A DNA stretch of 64,000 bases, taken from Lineus longissimus (taxonomy: Eukaryota; Nemertea; Pilidiophora; Heteronemertea; Lineidae). This document shows positions 34,036-48,700 of this stretch, piece by piece. The notes beneath the pieces are model-generated. The model saw nothing but the letters and a program-made list of their open reading frames with translations, did no database searches and was not told where the DNA came from. How positions within the stretch are numbered: the stretch's first letter is position 1; every line of letters starts with the position of its first letter. Location: contig NC_088316.1 of NCBI RefSeq assembly GCF_910592395.1, positions 19,530,001 to 19,594,000 of the forward strand. The letters are read 5' to 3'. The translations under genes were made by a program, and so were the position numbers.

Positions 34036-37000
34036 CTGGAACAAATCCCTTTACATGACGGCAAGATTCAACATCAATATTCTAAATAGAGTCATTTGCA
34101 CTCGTTTAGATAAAGGTTTTTGGGATTTTCCAGAGCTTCAAGGATACTTCGGCCGTACGCTTAGAGATTTTTTAGCAAAAATAAAAATCTTCACTGAGTG
34201 GTCTTTCAGAGTCTCAAAACCTTTTAGGGACTTTCATTTTAGCGGAAAACCTTTTAGGGTGCATAGTGTTTTTAAAGTTTTTTTTCAAGAGTGCATCCTT
34301 TTTAAAAACCGATGTCGGAAATGCAAGAGCATAAATTGGTTCATATAAAACGATACGAGTATTCATTTGCATTTGATGACAGATAGCATTTGAAATTACA
34401 TTTGGTAATCAGGATGTGCACGTGAATTGATCTCTTGGGGCATTTGATGACCAGACCGTCCTAATCGCCCAGATGCTAATCGAATCTCGTGTCGCCACTT
34501 TTGAACTCTTTTTTAGTCTAGAGATCTACACTGTATATCTGAGTAATATCATAACCTCGACATCCCATCCTCTCATTCAGGATTATGAGACAGAGTGCAT
34601 TGAAAAGCCTGGTATACGAGGATGCTGCATCCGGGATCATCCATTTAAAATGGCGCAATAGCGCAAATGACCCCAGGGAAGAGAGGTTGGTGATATTTGG
34701 CAATTAACGCGAATAGAAACATGGACTTTTCGTGTATTGTTCTTCATTTGTTTTTTTTGCTGCTAAATGCATGAATCGGTTGAAGTTTTTGGCGGCCGTT
34801 CTGCGTTTATCTGAAGTGTAAAAACTGGCCCGGTGATATCATGACGATCAGCAAACGCAATTACTGGTCAAGGGGAAAGCGAGGTGTGTAAAATGTCGGC
34901 AACCATCGAATGGATAACGTGAAATGCCGGTATTTTACATCCCAATAAGATAACGTGAAATATTCATAACATCATTTTCGCATAAACTAGCACTTCCGAC
35001 CTATATATGTCATGCACAGGCATGGACTACTCCCCGTATCCGTATATCCGTGTTGGATTAAGCCTAAACTCACACATGCATATGCAAATATATCGATCCA
35101 GGCGGAGTATATTGAAAACCATTGGTGCCAGGGTGACATATAGTCCACTGGGGATGGAAATAGAATGATAAGCCAGTCGCCCGGCGTTATCGGAAAAGGT
35201 CGCTTGCAACCCCCCATTTATCATAAATATTTAAAACTCTTTGCCTCTTTTTTTTATCTATCTTTTTTAATTTCGTGCCATTATCGTGTTTTTAGAAGAA
35301 AGTCATTATGCACCTGATGGCAACTTATGTTTTTCTGTTCTGACATTCAAAAGCGAATTATTGTTCAAAAAAGTTCGATGAAAAAGTTTTTGTAAGGGTT
35401 TTTAAATGGCCTATTGCATAATGAAAAACCTTTGCAATCACATTCCTGCCAGCATTTATTATAAACTTCGGGCAACATCATTTGCCGTAGTTTATGAGAT
35501 ATCGTATGAAGTATATATAGGTATATTTACAACCTTAATTGACCGCCAACATGACACTCTGATATAAAACGGTCAGAGAGATAGTCATTAACCGCTTTAA
35601 ATGTGTCATTAGCCTACATTGCAGTTGGATAAGCTACTGTTATGAAGGATGAAGAGGTCGAACAGGCTCAATTTGGTATAATGGACAATGACTCTATCTC
35701 AACACGCTTTTGACTGATTACCAGCATGAGTTTTGATGAGTCTATACCACAACGTGAGTTTCCCGCGATTTCTAATTTGTTGTGGAGCCCGTTATAACTA
35801 AAATTTGAGCCGATACAGTATTAGTAACGAAAACACCTCATGATAGTCAAAAACTTTCCATCTCAAAGCTGTCATTTTGAAAGCGTATGTGTGCGCTCTT
35901 CATGTCACACTTTGAAAATGAAAACAAAAGCTTTTGTGATTGTCCACTCAACCACAACCGATAAACAACGCCTGCTTTCAATCCACTACACGCAACAACT
36001 CATTACTTTAAAAGTAATGTGTTTTTGCGACAAATGATACTAAATCCGTCATAGCCACTACTGAATATTTATTATGCAATAAGAACTATGCACTCAAAAA
36101 AGAAAGTTTTTTGAGTTGTTGAGCGTTAATTTTTCGGACAACTCGAATATGACCCCCCCCTCCCCCTTCCCCATGCAGCGTGCCGGTTTTTCAAAAGCTC
36201 AAAAACCTTTAGTTCTTAGAGTGTAGGCCTTTAAAGGGACTATAAAACCATGAGGTAATAAGGATGGAAGTACCGACCAGGACAGAACACAATTTGCCTT
36301 CTTGCTCTAGGTTTCGAACTGGGCATAATCCGTCTTATATGGTTTCTTTCTCCATCCTTCAGCTGTACCAGTCCTGTGGTTTTACTGCATTGACTCAGTC
36401 ACGAAACTTATAAATCTCGGAAAGTACTGTAAAATCACGGCGGAAAGCAAAGCAACAGTGAATAAAGCTAGTCACCTACCTTAAACATGTGGAGTTCAAA
36501 TTATCCAGAATCAACTGAATTCACTGACCATTCGGAGAATGACCATTAACTGTCGGTGATGTCATCGTGGCGAACTCTCTCAGGCCTCCATCACTCTCCG
36601 TTGACTGCAGTGTACACACTCAACAACATCCCAATATTAGCCAAATCAATTTAGGCTAATTGCCCCCCATTAGTGAACGGTTGTAACAAGTCAGCTGGGG
36701 GTCGGTGATGCATTCTGCTATGAGTCTGATCCGAAACCGGTTTGATATTTCATATTTGCGGGGTAGATGTGTGTATCATAACATAAACACCCGGCGAATG
36801 GCATAAATTCAATGATTTTGGGATCATATATTGGCATTTGATGACGAGCCTGCTGAATATGATTATAATATAATAGTCATTCACCGGGAAAGTTTTTCAC
36901 AGGCTGTTCTGTCCTATCAACGCACCCGCATCAAAGATGTCGTCATATCATCGTAACATCATTTACATACTGCCCGTCGATCGTGCCGTTCTCACATATT

Positions 37001-39749
37001 AGGCAAAATGCATCTCAACATGACTTCCCACATGCACGTTCTCTGTCACATCACGATCTTTTTAAAAGTAACATGCAGTCATGAGGACGGATGTCGGTGT
37101 CATTAGGTCTCTCGAGTCTGGTCACAGATGTCGCTGAAACTGTTCCGACTATATCTGAGTCATTCTGTTTGTCATTGTCATTGTTCGCCACTCATGGGAC
37201 AGCAAGAAACGTTCACCAGTCTTCCATTTAACTAGGTAGCTTGGGGACGAGGTACCGTGGCCTAGGGACAATGAAAGCTGATGCTACCGGATACTGGCAT
37301 GCCTAATAATCGCCTTTCCGCCCGCCCCGCCATAATCCTCTTTCGCTGACAGAGACTTGACGGCCAACAACCACTGTCCGTAGTGGTATCCGACGAGCGA
37401 GCCAACACTCTTTCTTTCCAAGTAGGCATGTAGTCCCAATTTAAGACAGCTTACCAACAAACATGACGACAGGTGGAAAGCCTCCAGCACTTTTACCAGC
37501 AGCAGGAGATAGAAGAAGAAGGAGCGACATAAAACCATTTGACTTACACCGGCATAAATGCTTTATTTTACAATAATCTGATCGAACACTGCATAACGTC
37601 GAAATTGTTGATATACTTCGAAAAAGTATGGAGAAAAAAGGTAAAAACATAATAAGAGGAGCCGGTATATATCATGGTATGTTATACCTTCTTTTTTCTG
37701 CACCGTTACATCATAATATTATTATACAGGCGAACAATCAGTACAAGAAATCAACTGAAACGATGGTTTGAATTGCTGGTCTTCCACGCGGGGATACCTA
37801 TTATTGCAGGTCTAACTGATTCCGCTGATTACTCAGTTACTGATTGGGATTATGTTGATAGTTGACAGGTTCAACGACACAACCCGTCCATTAACTGACT
37901 TTGATATCAGAATAAGAAAACACTAGGTAATGCAATAAAGATACATATATATATATATTTAGATATCTGTGCTAGATGAGGTGTTTTAGGCCATAAAGTA
38001 CTCGAAACCAGTGGTAATCTAAAATCACAAGAGTGGTCACACCACGGGTCCTCACATCCAGTCTGCCCTTTCTCCTTTCTGTTAAACTGGATCCTTCCTT
38101 ATCGAACCACTCAGGCTGATACTATGTTTCATCAGAAAGTTCTTTCTCACATTGATATTATCCCCATACCATCATTACAAGAGGGTCCAGGTGGTGTTCG
38201 GTGTGATTCTCGCCCCCTCCTCCTCCTCCTCCTCGTCTTCCTCATTCAATGTAGGTCGCAAGAGGGAATCGCCCTGCGGCACCGCCTTTGCTTCTCTCTG
38301 CAACTAAAAATGCTCTTTTATCATTCTTTATTGGTAATTGAAGGTGACATAAGAGTTGGCTGTACCAAGAGGGAATAACCTAAGTCTGGGAGAACTCGAG
38401 ATGTCGCGTGCAGTAAGAAACACAGACCAATGGACCTACACCCCTCAGTTGAGTAAAGTCACTTTGTCCTTGAGAGAGTTTAGGCAGGTTATTACACGAC
38501 CAATAATCATTGTTGAAAACTCCATGTCAAACATCATAAATAACGGACGCCTTGTCCATACTCGGATGAAGTGAAATCATTTGATTATCGATAAATATTG
38601 TTGTCTCTGAGACTGTAAAACCAGAACGATCTGACCAGTTGCTTGCACTGACTGCTTGCAATACGCATGCACGCACTGAAACGAAAGACAAAAATGTATA
38701 CATGCATTCATCCCAAAGCTGAGTCAACAAGCAAAGAAACATCTCTATAGAAACATGGAAAAAGTTGGATAAAACGAAAATAAGACGACAAGGTGATATG
38801 AATTTGTTGTTGGCGCAAAAGCTAAGCGACTTATAGCGGAAAATCAAGATGAAAAGCAATGATCAGAAAAGGATGTGACCGATTCTGTCATTGCCCCACC
38901 CGACCATCAGTGTATTCGTTGATGGCATTACAATCTCTTCGGCCCATCATGCTCGTCGTGGCTCATTGCTTAAGACAGTACAGGCAAAAGCAGGCAAACT
39001 GATGCAGGACACGTATACATTGGATTCGCACTCTTTGATAATGTCGATATAACTTGCCCATGTCACGCCACAACAAACGCCTAGCCCATTGTTTGTCATT
39101 GTTTGTCATCAGTTAAACTCAGGAATGTGACCAGGTCACATTTCCGCACTTCCATGCGAATCCATTGTGCACATTTCAAATATGGATAAATGATGTAATA
39201 AGTGAGTATTCTTAACGGGAGCTTACCCATGTCGTCGGATGTTACCTAAAGACAGGCACAATTCATGTCAACGATCTTTGAATGTTTCAGAAGTGGATGG
39301 AAGACAGTGGTCAGTTAGAAAGTATGATTTACGTGAGGCATGTAACCTAAACTTTAATAGCTAAAGACAGTTGATATCCGAACTGACTGATTATGGCCAG
39401 TGAGTGGGAAACACATGCATCACCACCGAACCGAATGACTGTCCATGAAGTATGGCCGCGTGTCAGTCTCAGAGTACATTTACTCATTCGGGGACAATTC
39501 AACTAGATTAACTATATCAACTATATCATAGTGAAAAACTCTCCTTTTTTAAAATTCCACGAGCGCTCTTCTTCCATAGGTCCATTTGAATGTACCAAAG
39601 AGGCCTCACGTTAAGGGTAATTGTCTCTATCCCAAGCGGTCTCTCTCAATACTTTTTTCAGAAGAGCACTTGTTTGAAATATTGACGAAAAACAGACACG
39701 TACACCATGCCCAAGTATGCTCTGCATCGACAGTAACCATGTCACGTGA
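34036..39749. other. Intergenic region between the two receptor genes
   Basis: 5.7 kb with no coding exon I can support. It must hold the receptor 1 promoter and 5' UTR exon(s): the coding exon is preceded by an acceptor (TTTGTTCCAG), and a matching minus-strand donor (TTTAAG|GTAGGT, near 36482) is one candidate. It should also hold the 3' UTR of receptor 2; minus-strand ATTAAA at 39353-39358 is a possible poly(A) signal. Short simple repeats occur near 37950 (AT) and 38216 (CCT). Confidence 0.4.
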
Positions 39750-42700
39750 TCAGAGCGGGACCGGAAAGATCTGAGAGCAAAGCGAACAACCAAAAGCAAC
39801 TGACATTCCATATCATGTTGGACTCAGTTCTTTTCCTTTTTACAAACACAGCTTGACCTAATCACACAGTAAATAAAGCACTTACTGCTACATTGAAGAT
39901 ACAAGAAACTTACATTTGTTTTTCTTGCAACATACAGCGTCCAGCACTTCTCAGCAGCGCAGACGGCCAAAGCCACCGCCATGGCGCAGAGCATGATGAC
40001 GAAGAGACCACCAACGTTGTTGAGATGCAGCTGGGCGGTCTTGCTGACCTTACTCACGGTACTTGGATCGCCGCATTTACCCTGGCCCCACCATCTGCAA
40101 AAGACAACATTAAGCCTTTTTATGACGTTTATGGTTTGATAACGTGGGAAAGGTACTTGTGATATTTGGCTGCAAATGGATAGAATTAGTACTAGACTTC
40201 TGTGGGTTCGGCACACTCTGAAATTCGACACACTGCTCGGGGCTTGTCAGGGTTAACACTCAACGTCAACATCTTTACTTTCCAATATTTCAGCCTTCTC
40301 ACGCAAACCAATCAAGTTTTTTTCTAGGATAGCAGGTAAAGAAAGAGATGGAGGGTTACAGCTACATAGTATTTTACATGTATAAACAACGTCAGCTATT
40401 GATGTTAGATTTTAGTTACATCGATATCTATCACGATAACTGTTGTTTTAATAGACATTTAACCCTCCATTGACATCATGACTTGAACGCGACGAGGATA
40501 CCAGTAACTCATTCAAGCTTTTAAATAAGTTGTCAAAACGCTCTGCATTATGTTAGTCTCCGAAAGTACATTGGAATGTGTCAACAGCTGTGAGAAGCTT
40601 TGTACGCAGTGTACTAGAGTAACAGTGTTGGTTTTCATGTAACTATGCGAAATGAATTAGGGTCACATCAGTACAAGTATGCGCATTATTCTAAGTCATT
40701 TAAATCAAACAAAATGTATGTGAGCTTACATGATGTAACCAACATTATGGACTATGTTCAATTAAGTACAATAACAGGTGTACACATCTCTGTATGAATT
40801 GCATAGGTATTGTAGCAATGATAACATAAATGAATTGCGTTATGAGTAGCTGACAACTGAAAACTGAAAACTGAAATCTCAACTAAACATAACAGGAGCA
40901 CACAACACTTCAAGTTGGCCACTAACAACAACTACGATGTTTCATGATACTTTAACAGACCTAGAAGTACAAACTTTGCCGCCAACTTTATTAGTTTCGC
41001 TGCTGCCACATTTCCCACGACCCCACCATCTGCAAAGCGAATAGAGCTACACCTTTAACACAGCATGTCACACGTTTGGCTGGCATGAACGGGGAAGGAG
41101 GACAACCGTTTGCATATCTTGGCCACATGATATATCATTGTTTGTAATGTTTAAACCTCGTTTGATTGGCGCCGCTGTCCTTGCCAGGGTGTTCCAACCA
41201 AGGACCACTGGGTTTTCAAATGTACTGGCCAATGTTCACTACTTGCTCTATTAGAATAGCAATGATACCTCGCCGTTAGTCCTTGCTTGTCTTTTGAAGA
41301 CTGCTCGGGTAGACCTCAAATCTGCTTCGGTCTCACCCAGCGGTCTTGTTTAGACAACCAAGGACCAGCTCGGTATTGAGTCCTTGAACCATGAGCATGC
41401 CATACGTACTTTCTGTCCAAGTCACCCAAGGTACCCTGTTCATTGAGCTTGAGCAATGCTATCGTGAACATGTCCCTGTACGATGCTCCCTTGGGCACAC
41501 CAAATCCGTACCCCTTTCGGTCAAAAGGACCTCCTAGCACCATGGCTTTACAGTCCTGGGTAGCAGTGTACGTATTGACGGGAGAGTCCCAGAGGAAGGC
41601 GTAGGAACTTTCGTGTACCTAGAAGACAAAGGGGATTATGAGGATACAAGACATGTCAAATGAACTTAACGTGACTATTTCAGATTTTATAGTTGGATAA
41701 CGACTCGATAGTCCAAAGAATTACCAAATAACGTATCACTGGAACTTCCAGAGATATGCAGGCTTGGGCCCATTTGGATCAAACAATGCTAAAGTTTCAC
41801 AACGCCTCTTCACAAAGAACATCCACACTCTATACCGTAACCGAAAACAGGGCAACTCAGATTGTCAACCGCTTATGAAAGAATGACCAGGCCTGATTCT
41901 CATTTTGGCTGACCTCTTATTTGGGCAATCATTCAAAAGCAAAATTTGAATCTGATGTCATCTGGCCAAGCGATACTGACCTTTTCTGGACCCTCCTTTG
42001 AGGAATGCACCATACTATCTGGATCCACCTCGCTCATCTGAGTCCACATTTTCTTATAAATTTCTGATTTTGAGTTTTTGAAGAATTCAGCAGCGCGAGA
42101 GTTTTTCACAGTACCATATTTGATCTTGTTCTGGGCACCGAGGTCGGCTATACTTTCTATTGGGGACGAGATTTGAGACATGGTCAGGAAGGCGGCCATG
42201 TTGGCTGGAAGAAAATAATTGGACTTCTCACGAAATTGACAAATGAATCGTTTCAATGTTGATGTTGATCTCAAGAATGGTAAACGAAACGTATACAGTT
42301 CTTGATTGAACTCGTACCAGAGATTGCGAAAGAGTGCGATGTCGTCAGTTTGAAGACCATTACCTTATGCAAACGACCTGTTTGTTTTTGGTACGGAATA
42401 TCTAGTTCATGTGCTCCAGTTCGTTTTGAGGAAGGAATACCTTGCAACAGCTTGGGCAAAGACTTCTGAGTAGGAAAGCATCAGCCATTGGCTTTATTCC
42501 TACTGCTGACAAATTTAAAAGTCGTTTCTTACCTGTGTATGATGATATAATAATGAGAGAGAAGAACCACCAGGCGCTGCCCAAGACCCGCGCTGATAGT
42601 CTCTTCGGTGTCTGCTCTGTCCCTGCCCCGACCAGCCCAGCATAGCAGAACCACAGGCTCTCCCTGATGTTATACCGATGGGTCTCTCCCTCAATCCCCT

Positions 42701-45700
42701 CATTGTCAGGGTTGATCCTGTCAATGGCGCACAGCACCGCGCTGACCACAATCAAGGCGAGCAGGACCATCCCCCAGACGTAGATGGAGAGCGGGCTGAG
42801 GAACTGCGTCAAGGAGCGGCCCTTTTCTGGCAGCTCAATTAAGATGTTGATGTCTAAAGTTTTGAAGGGTTTGGTGAAATCGATGGCTTCTTCTCTTTCT
42901 AAGGTGATGGTTAGAGGGGCGATGGCCAGGGCAGCGTTCTGGAAGATAGAACGCTCCAAATATCAGTCGAGTAAAAAGAAGGGCACTTGAATGGAGAAGG
43001 AGGAGGCTGCAAAACCATCACGGGTCGCGGAAACACCAGAATAAGATATTCATCTTTCTCCCTAGGGATAAAGGCCCCTATCAAACACGAACCTATAACC
43101 CGTACGCATGGTATCAGGGTGCAAACATTTACATGGCCAGCAAAGGAAATTAAGCTCTACTGATCCGCTCGATAGCTTTACGATGATGTTCTACGAATGT
43201 TCATGCACTGTCGCTTACAATTATCAGTGTTTGATTATACTTGATGAATTATTGGGCAATCAACACAGTGTGGATATATCGTGTCAGATCTAACCAATTG
43301 GGAATCGCGTGATTATCTTGTTTAACAAGCATAACCATAGACCCAACGTGATAATCAGGTCATGTTATCTTAACAGTCGGCTTGCACATAGTTCGTGTCC
43401 ATTATCAACGGAGAGGTTAAGGCAACTGACTTGATACAGAAACTGACTTGAGCCTACTCACCCCATCAATGAGTTCTTTCATGATACCAGTCCACTGTCC
43501 CTTATTATTCTTGGCTCCAAACTGGCCATCAGGAACAAGGTAGATCTCGTACTCAAATTGTTTCGGGACCAAACTGACCATTGCTTCTAAAAGGTCTATG
43601 CAGTAGCCTTTAAATCGATCGTTGCCAGTGCTGTAGTTGTTCTTTAACATGATGAAAGGTTCTTCCTAAACGAAATACAAAGATGACTGAAACCTGAATC
43701 GAGCAGGACTTGGTCGCAAGTGGACTTTGGTTTTACACAGTACTGTGGTGTGAATGCCTATAATCTAGCTTTAGTGTAGCATTTTGACTTCCCAATGACA
43801 AACCTTGTGGACAAATCATTCGCTGACATAAGCATCTTGTAAAATACAATTGACAGAAGCAATTTAAGCAGTAAGCCTGAGCCAGTAGGCATTTTATGCA
43901 GACAAAGATACGTACTTGCAACTTTGGAACTTGACAAATAAACTTACCAATATAGTGACTATCCGTACAGGAGATACCCCGAATGGCAGAGGTTCACCCC
44001 TGAAATTCGTCGTCTCATTGGTCTGCATCCTTTCTCCAAGAGTCGGGTAGCTCTCCTTCCATTCTCCTTTCTGGAAAATGACCATGAAAAAACCGACTTC
44101 GTTAGATAACGGATCTATAGGACTTTCTTTACACGAGTTTGATAAGCTCACACGTACGTCTTGTCATATCGCATTGCTTCTTCCGTTCGTCTCGTCATAG
44201 ATTGTTTCCGAGTGCAATCTGAGGCAATTAGATGGCGCTAAAAGAACATCGTATTGCACTGTGATGGTCATGATGGCAACATCAAAATTTCTCCTATTGC
44301 ATTCGCATTGGTGTGATATGTGGGAAGGAGGATGTATGCCACGATTTGCATGGTTAGTATGGCGTTGGCGATATGTTGCTGCTGGACATTAAAGACATCA
44401 GGTGTTGGTTGCTTTACTGATTTACCTTGTAAAGTCCTGCTTGACTCAGGCCTACAATATCAAGAGAGACATTGGTCCGCCGACCAAAGGAATTAAACTG
44501 AATCCAACCAGTCACGCCGTCAGCTTGCACCTGCAACAAGTACGGTACATTATGTAATTATTTCAACTGGCCTTTAGCGAATGACGATCGGGATTCCGGA
44601 TACATTTTATACCATCACATGATGATATATCACAAACTGAGAGCGTCCCAATCGGTTCCTTTTTTCACAACGACCCCGGAAAACCCGTTAAGCCATCAGC
44701 TACCACACCAGAGAATATCTCGGCTGACTGATACAATCATTCGCCACAACGATGTATAAGAAATCCGTCGGCAGATGGACACATACCCGTTTTAGATGCT
44801 CCAATATGTCTCTCCCCATGACATATGGTGTCTGCATCCTCGTCTCGGGGCTCAGAGTCCCCAGCCAGCTGATCACTGCCTCCCTTAATATCACCACGGC
44901 GTCGTGGCTCAAAGCATCGTCCATGGATTGGATGATAGACTTGGTATGCTGGGGACGGATGAGGCGGAACCCCGTGAAGTTGGCCCCCGTATCTGCCCAC
45001 GTGTTCATGTTCATCCTGTCCAGGTCCTGAAACAGTTTGGCGTCACTCAAGATTTAGTTAAGCTGCTTTGAAATAAGAACTGATTTCAGGGCCGTCGACC
45101 TGCTGTACAACTGCAGCAGTTATATTAAACTTGTTTTGGGGGAAGCTGGGCCAATGAACGATCGGAGAAGTAACTTAGACAATTCAAAAGGCGAAAAGGC
45201 CCTAAACCCTTGGGTTTATGTATGCTACGTTGACCACGAGAGATCTATTTTGTACCTGAAGTAATGTCTGGAAAATCTTAATAATCGTAATTGGGTTGTC
45301 AAAGGTTCAATGAATTGAGTGATAAAATGACGTGTACTGGCTTAAATCACGACTTACTATCGTTAAGGTTACCCACTGGTATTCTCGAGTAAGAAGACTC
45401 AGCTTCATCGCCTGAAAAATATCGAGTAACAAACTATTTGACAACAAATCAAAAGATTGATACGCCCTTTCTTCTGGGCAGCTACCAGGGTCAGTTCTAA
45501 ATTGATATTGCACATGTTATTCATATTTCAGGCTCTTGCCGGACGCTGAGGCATGGTTGCCCTTTTCCGTTCACCTTTAAATCTCGTCTAATTCCTGGAC
45601 AGGTTTACTTCGTTCGACGGGATACCAAATACATTTCTATGCTAGTCAACTTGTATGAAACCAGTTTGTGACGAAGTCGAGAGGACTGGCCACTTGACCT

Positions 45701-48700
45701 CCACACCACTTTCTACGGCAAGCAACAGTGATCTTTATCAACGTTCTTAGTCTGGTATCCTGATCTTTCTCTCACTGTCACGAGGCTGGACTGAGCACCA
45801 GGCAACAAGGTTCTATGATTAGTTCCCTTAGCGAACGACCGTGAGGGCAATGCAAATGTCGGTCAACATTTGCTCATCCAAGAAGTGTCTGTTTCTTTCA
45901 CTTACAGCATTAAGGACTCTGGGCAGACCCTCCGTTCTTGACAGGACCATCATAGTTTTGCGTTTCCGCTCCCTCAACTGCACCAGCTTATGGAGCAAAT
46001 CGTGGTCTGAGGTGTTCCGGTCAAAGAAGACAGCCTTGACATTAAGGTCTAGCCCGGAGATTATGGAGCCCATGAGATGCATACCTAGATTTGGGCAAGA
46101 GAAAAAAATAGATCAAAACATTAACAAACACTATAACTAAAACTGTTTTTCCTGATATAATCAGACAAATCATCTTTTTGGTGGGCGTATATATTCTACT
46201 CTCACTCAGAGAGACCCGACCTATGGTCTTGATCTGGAACTTCACGGACAGAAAATCCCGACCTATGGTTTTGACCTCTTACTTCGGACATAGAATCCGA
46301 ACTTTGGCTTTGACCTCTTAGTTCGGACAGAGAATCCGAGCTTTGGCTTTGACCTCTTACTTCGGACAGAGAAGCCGAGCTTTGGCTTTGACCTCTTACT
46401 TCGGACATAGAATCCGAACTTTTGCTTTGACCTCTTACTTCGGACATAGAATCCGAACTTTGGTTTTGACCCCTTACTTCGGACAAAGAGTCCGAACTTT
46501 GGCTTTGACCTCTTACTTCGGACAAAGAATCCGAGCTTTGGCTTTGACCTCTTACTTCGGACATAGAATCCGAACTTTGGCTTTGACCTCTTACTTCGGA
46601 CATAGAATCCGAGCTTTGGCTTTGACCTCTTACTTCGGACAGAGAATCCGAACTTTGGCTTTGACCCCTTACTTCGGACAAAGAATCCGAACTTTGACTT
46701 TGACCTCTTACTTCGGACACATAATCCGAGCTTTGGCTTTGACCTCTTACTTCGGACATAGAATCCGAACTTTGGCTTTGACCTCTTACTTCGGACATAG
46801 AATCCGAACTTTGGCTTTGACCTCTTACTTCGGACATAGAATCCGAGCTTTGGCTTTGACCTCTTACTTCGGACAGAGAATCCGAGCTTTGGCTTTGACC
46901 TCTTACTTCGGACAGAGAATCCGAGCTTTGGCTTTGACCTCTTACTTCGGACATAGAATCCGAACTTTGGCTTTGACCTCTTACTTCGGACATAGAATCC
47001 CTACCTGCACCAACACTCTCAGCTGTAGGTTAGGCTATTAGCTTTGCCTGTCGGAAGCTGGGGTTGGAGACCGGTAACTCATTGGTATATTGAACTCGGA
47101 TGCTTCATTTCTAATACTAATACAGTTAAGTGTGCTTATTCCATTATTGTCCTTGACTTACAAGGTCAAGTTTACATGGATCAGGTCCGTTAAAGAGTGC
47201 TATGGAAACAATTACCGACAACATCAACACAAATGGCACTTAATTGGGATCGGGAGCTAGGCGGAGGATAACGACACAAAATGTAGTAAATATTACGAAG
47301 ACTGGTCAACATCGACTATTGCGGGTTATGCATACTTAGTTAATTGATACTCAGTATTATTTCATTCATAACAATGTCTGGTTTGAAATAGCTCGATTGT
47401 AACCAAAGAGGTACCTCATGGGTTATGCTACATGATAAAGAGAACATATCGTTGCCAAAAACGTGTAGTACACTGGATGTTAGTCAGATAATTGCTGACG
47501 GTCGATGAGTTTAAGCGGTCACATTTAGTTTGTCTGCATCACGGTGGTGTGGACGTCGGAAACACATTCTCACTACAAAACATTTACAGACAAGATAGTT
47601 ATAATTTATACGAACCGATGCCTCGAATACCTGCAAGAAATCATTACCATGGTATAGAGAGAAAATGTTAGAACAGAATATCTTAAAACAACATAGTGAT
47701 AGTAACGCGAGCAAAAACGTGCTGATAGTCATTTCGACGAAAGTTTGAGAGATGGCACCTCATTGGCATTTCATTATAGATCAAGATGGTATGACAGTTA
47801 GTGCCAAATCCTTCCTTTCAACTGCCGATGAAGAAAGCTGCGAAAATGATTAAGCGCAAGCAGAAATTGAAAGTGGTAGACGTTCAAAGAAGTCAAGTTC
47901 ACTCAGTGGTGCCCGTGACACGTGCATTATTCGCCGCTGTTTTTTAACCTGCCTGTCATCTCTTAGTTCCAACATTGATGACAGCTCATAATTAGCAATT
48001 GTTGACAATTTAAAGTAATTTCGACCCAAGAATCTACTTCACTGCATGCGTTAAAAGCTTTTAGTATGCCGGCATTCAAAATCGATCGAATATGAATATG
48101 AATTGTTGAGTGAGATATGGCCTACATGTCGATGATAAAGTAATGTACAATGTAGACATGTGTAATCGAACCTAAATTGGTTCTGTGTTTAAGCCCAGAT
48201 GCTTTCAGGATTGGCTTTACTATAGTTTAAAGTATCTATCTATATATATTTGCCAAACATCATCAGTTATTTCATCTCATACATCGCCTTGATGAAACCA
48301 GACAAGGATGATGAATTGACCATTGATTGATAGAAACCAAGGCCGAGAACCAAGGTCAGATATAATGATGACAAAATTAAACGTGACATTAAACAGGATT
48401 ACCCTAGTATACCCGAGTTTCGTAATCAAATTATCATGCTTGTTCATATCATAGACCGGAACCGCCAGGATTTGTGACATCAACAATAGATTACAAAATA
48501 ACAAACAAAACTGGTATACAGTGTACCTTTTAAGTTGAAGGTCAAGGTAATTTGTTACTGGAGCAGAGTAGCAGAGTGGCGCAGTGGAAGCGTGCTGGGC
48601 CCATAACCCAGAGGTCCGTAGATCGAAACTACTCTCTGCTAACACTTTAGTCTTCTGATTTTGTATTTTACAAAACTCAACACATGTGTGACTATCACTA

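Noticed and set aside
37284-37538. 84-codon hydrophobic minus ORF between the receptors
   Set aside because: Hydrophobic start could mimic a signal peptide, but there is no domain or splice evidence.
46202-47041. Long repetitive ORFs on both strands (263 and 232 codons), or a CRISPR-like array
   Set aside because: They result from a 39-base period free of stops; there are no unique spacers between units, so it is a minisatellite, not CRISPR or a proven protein.
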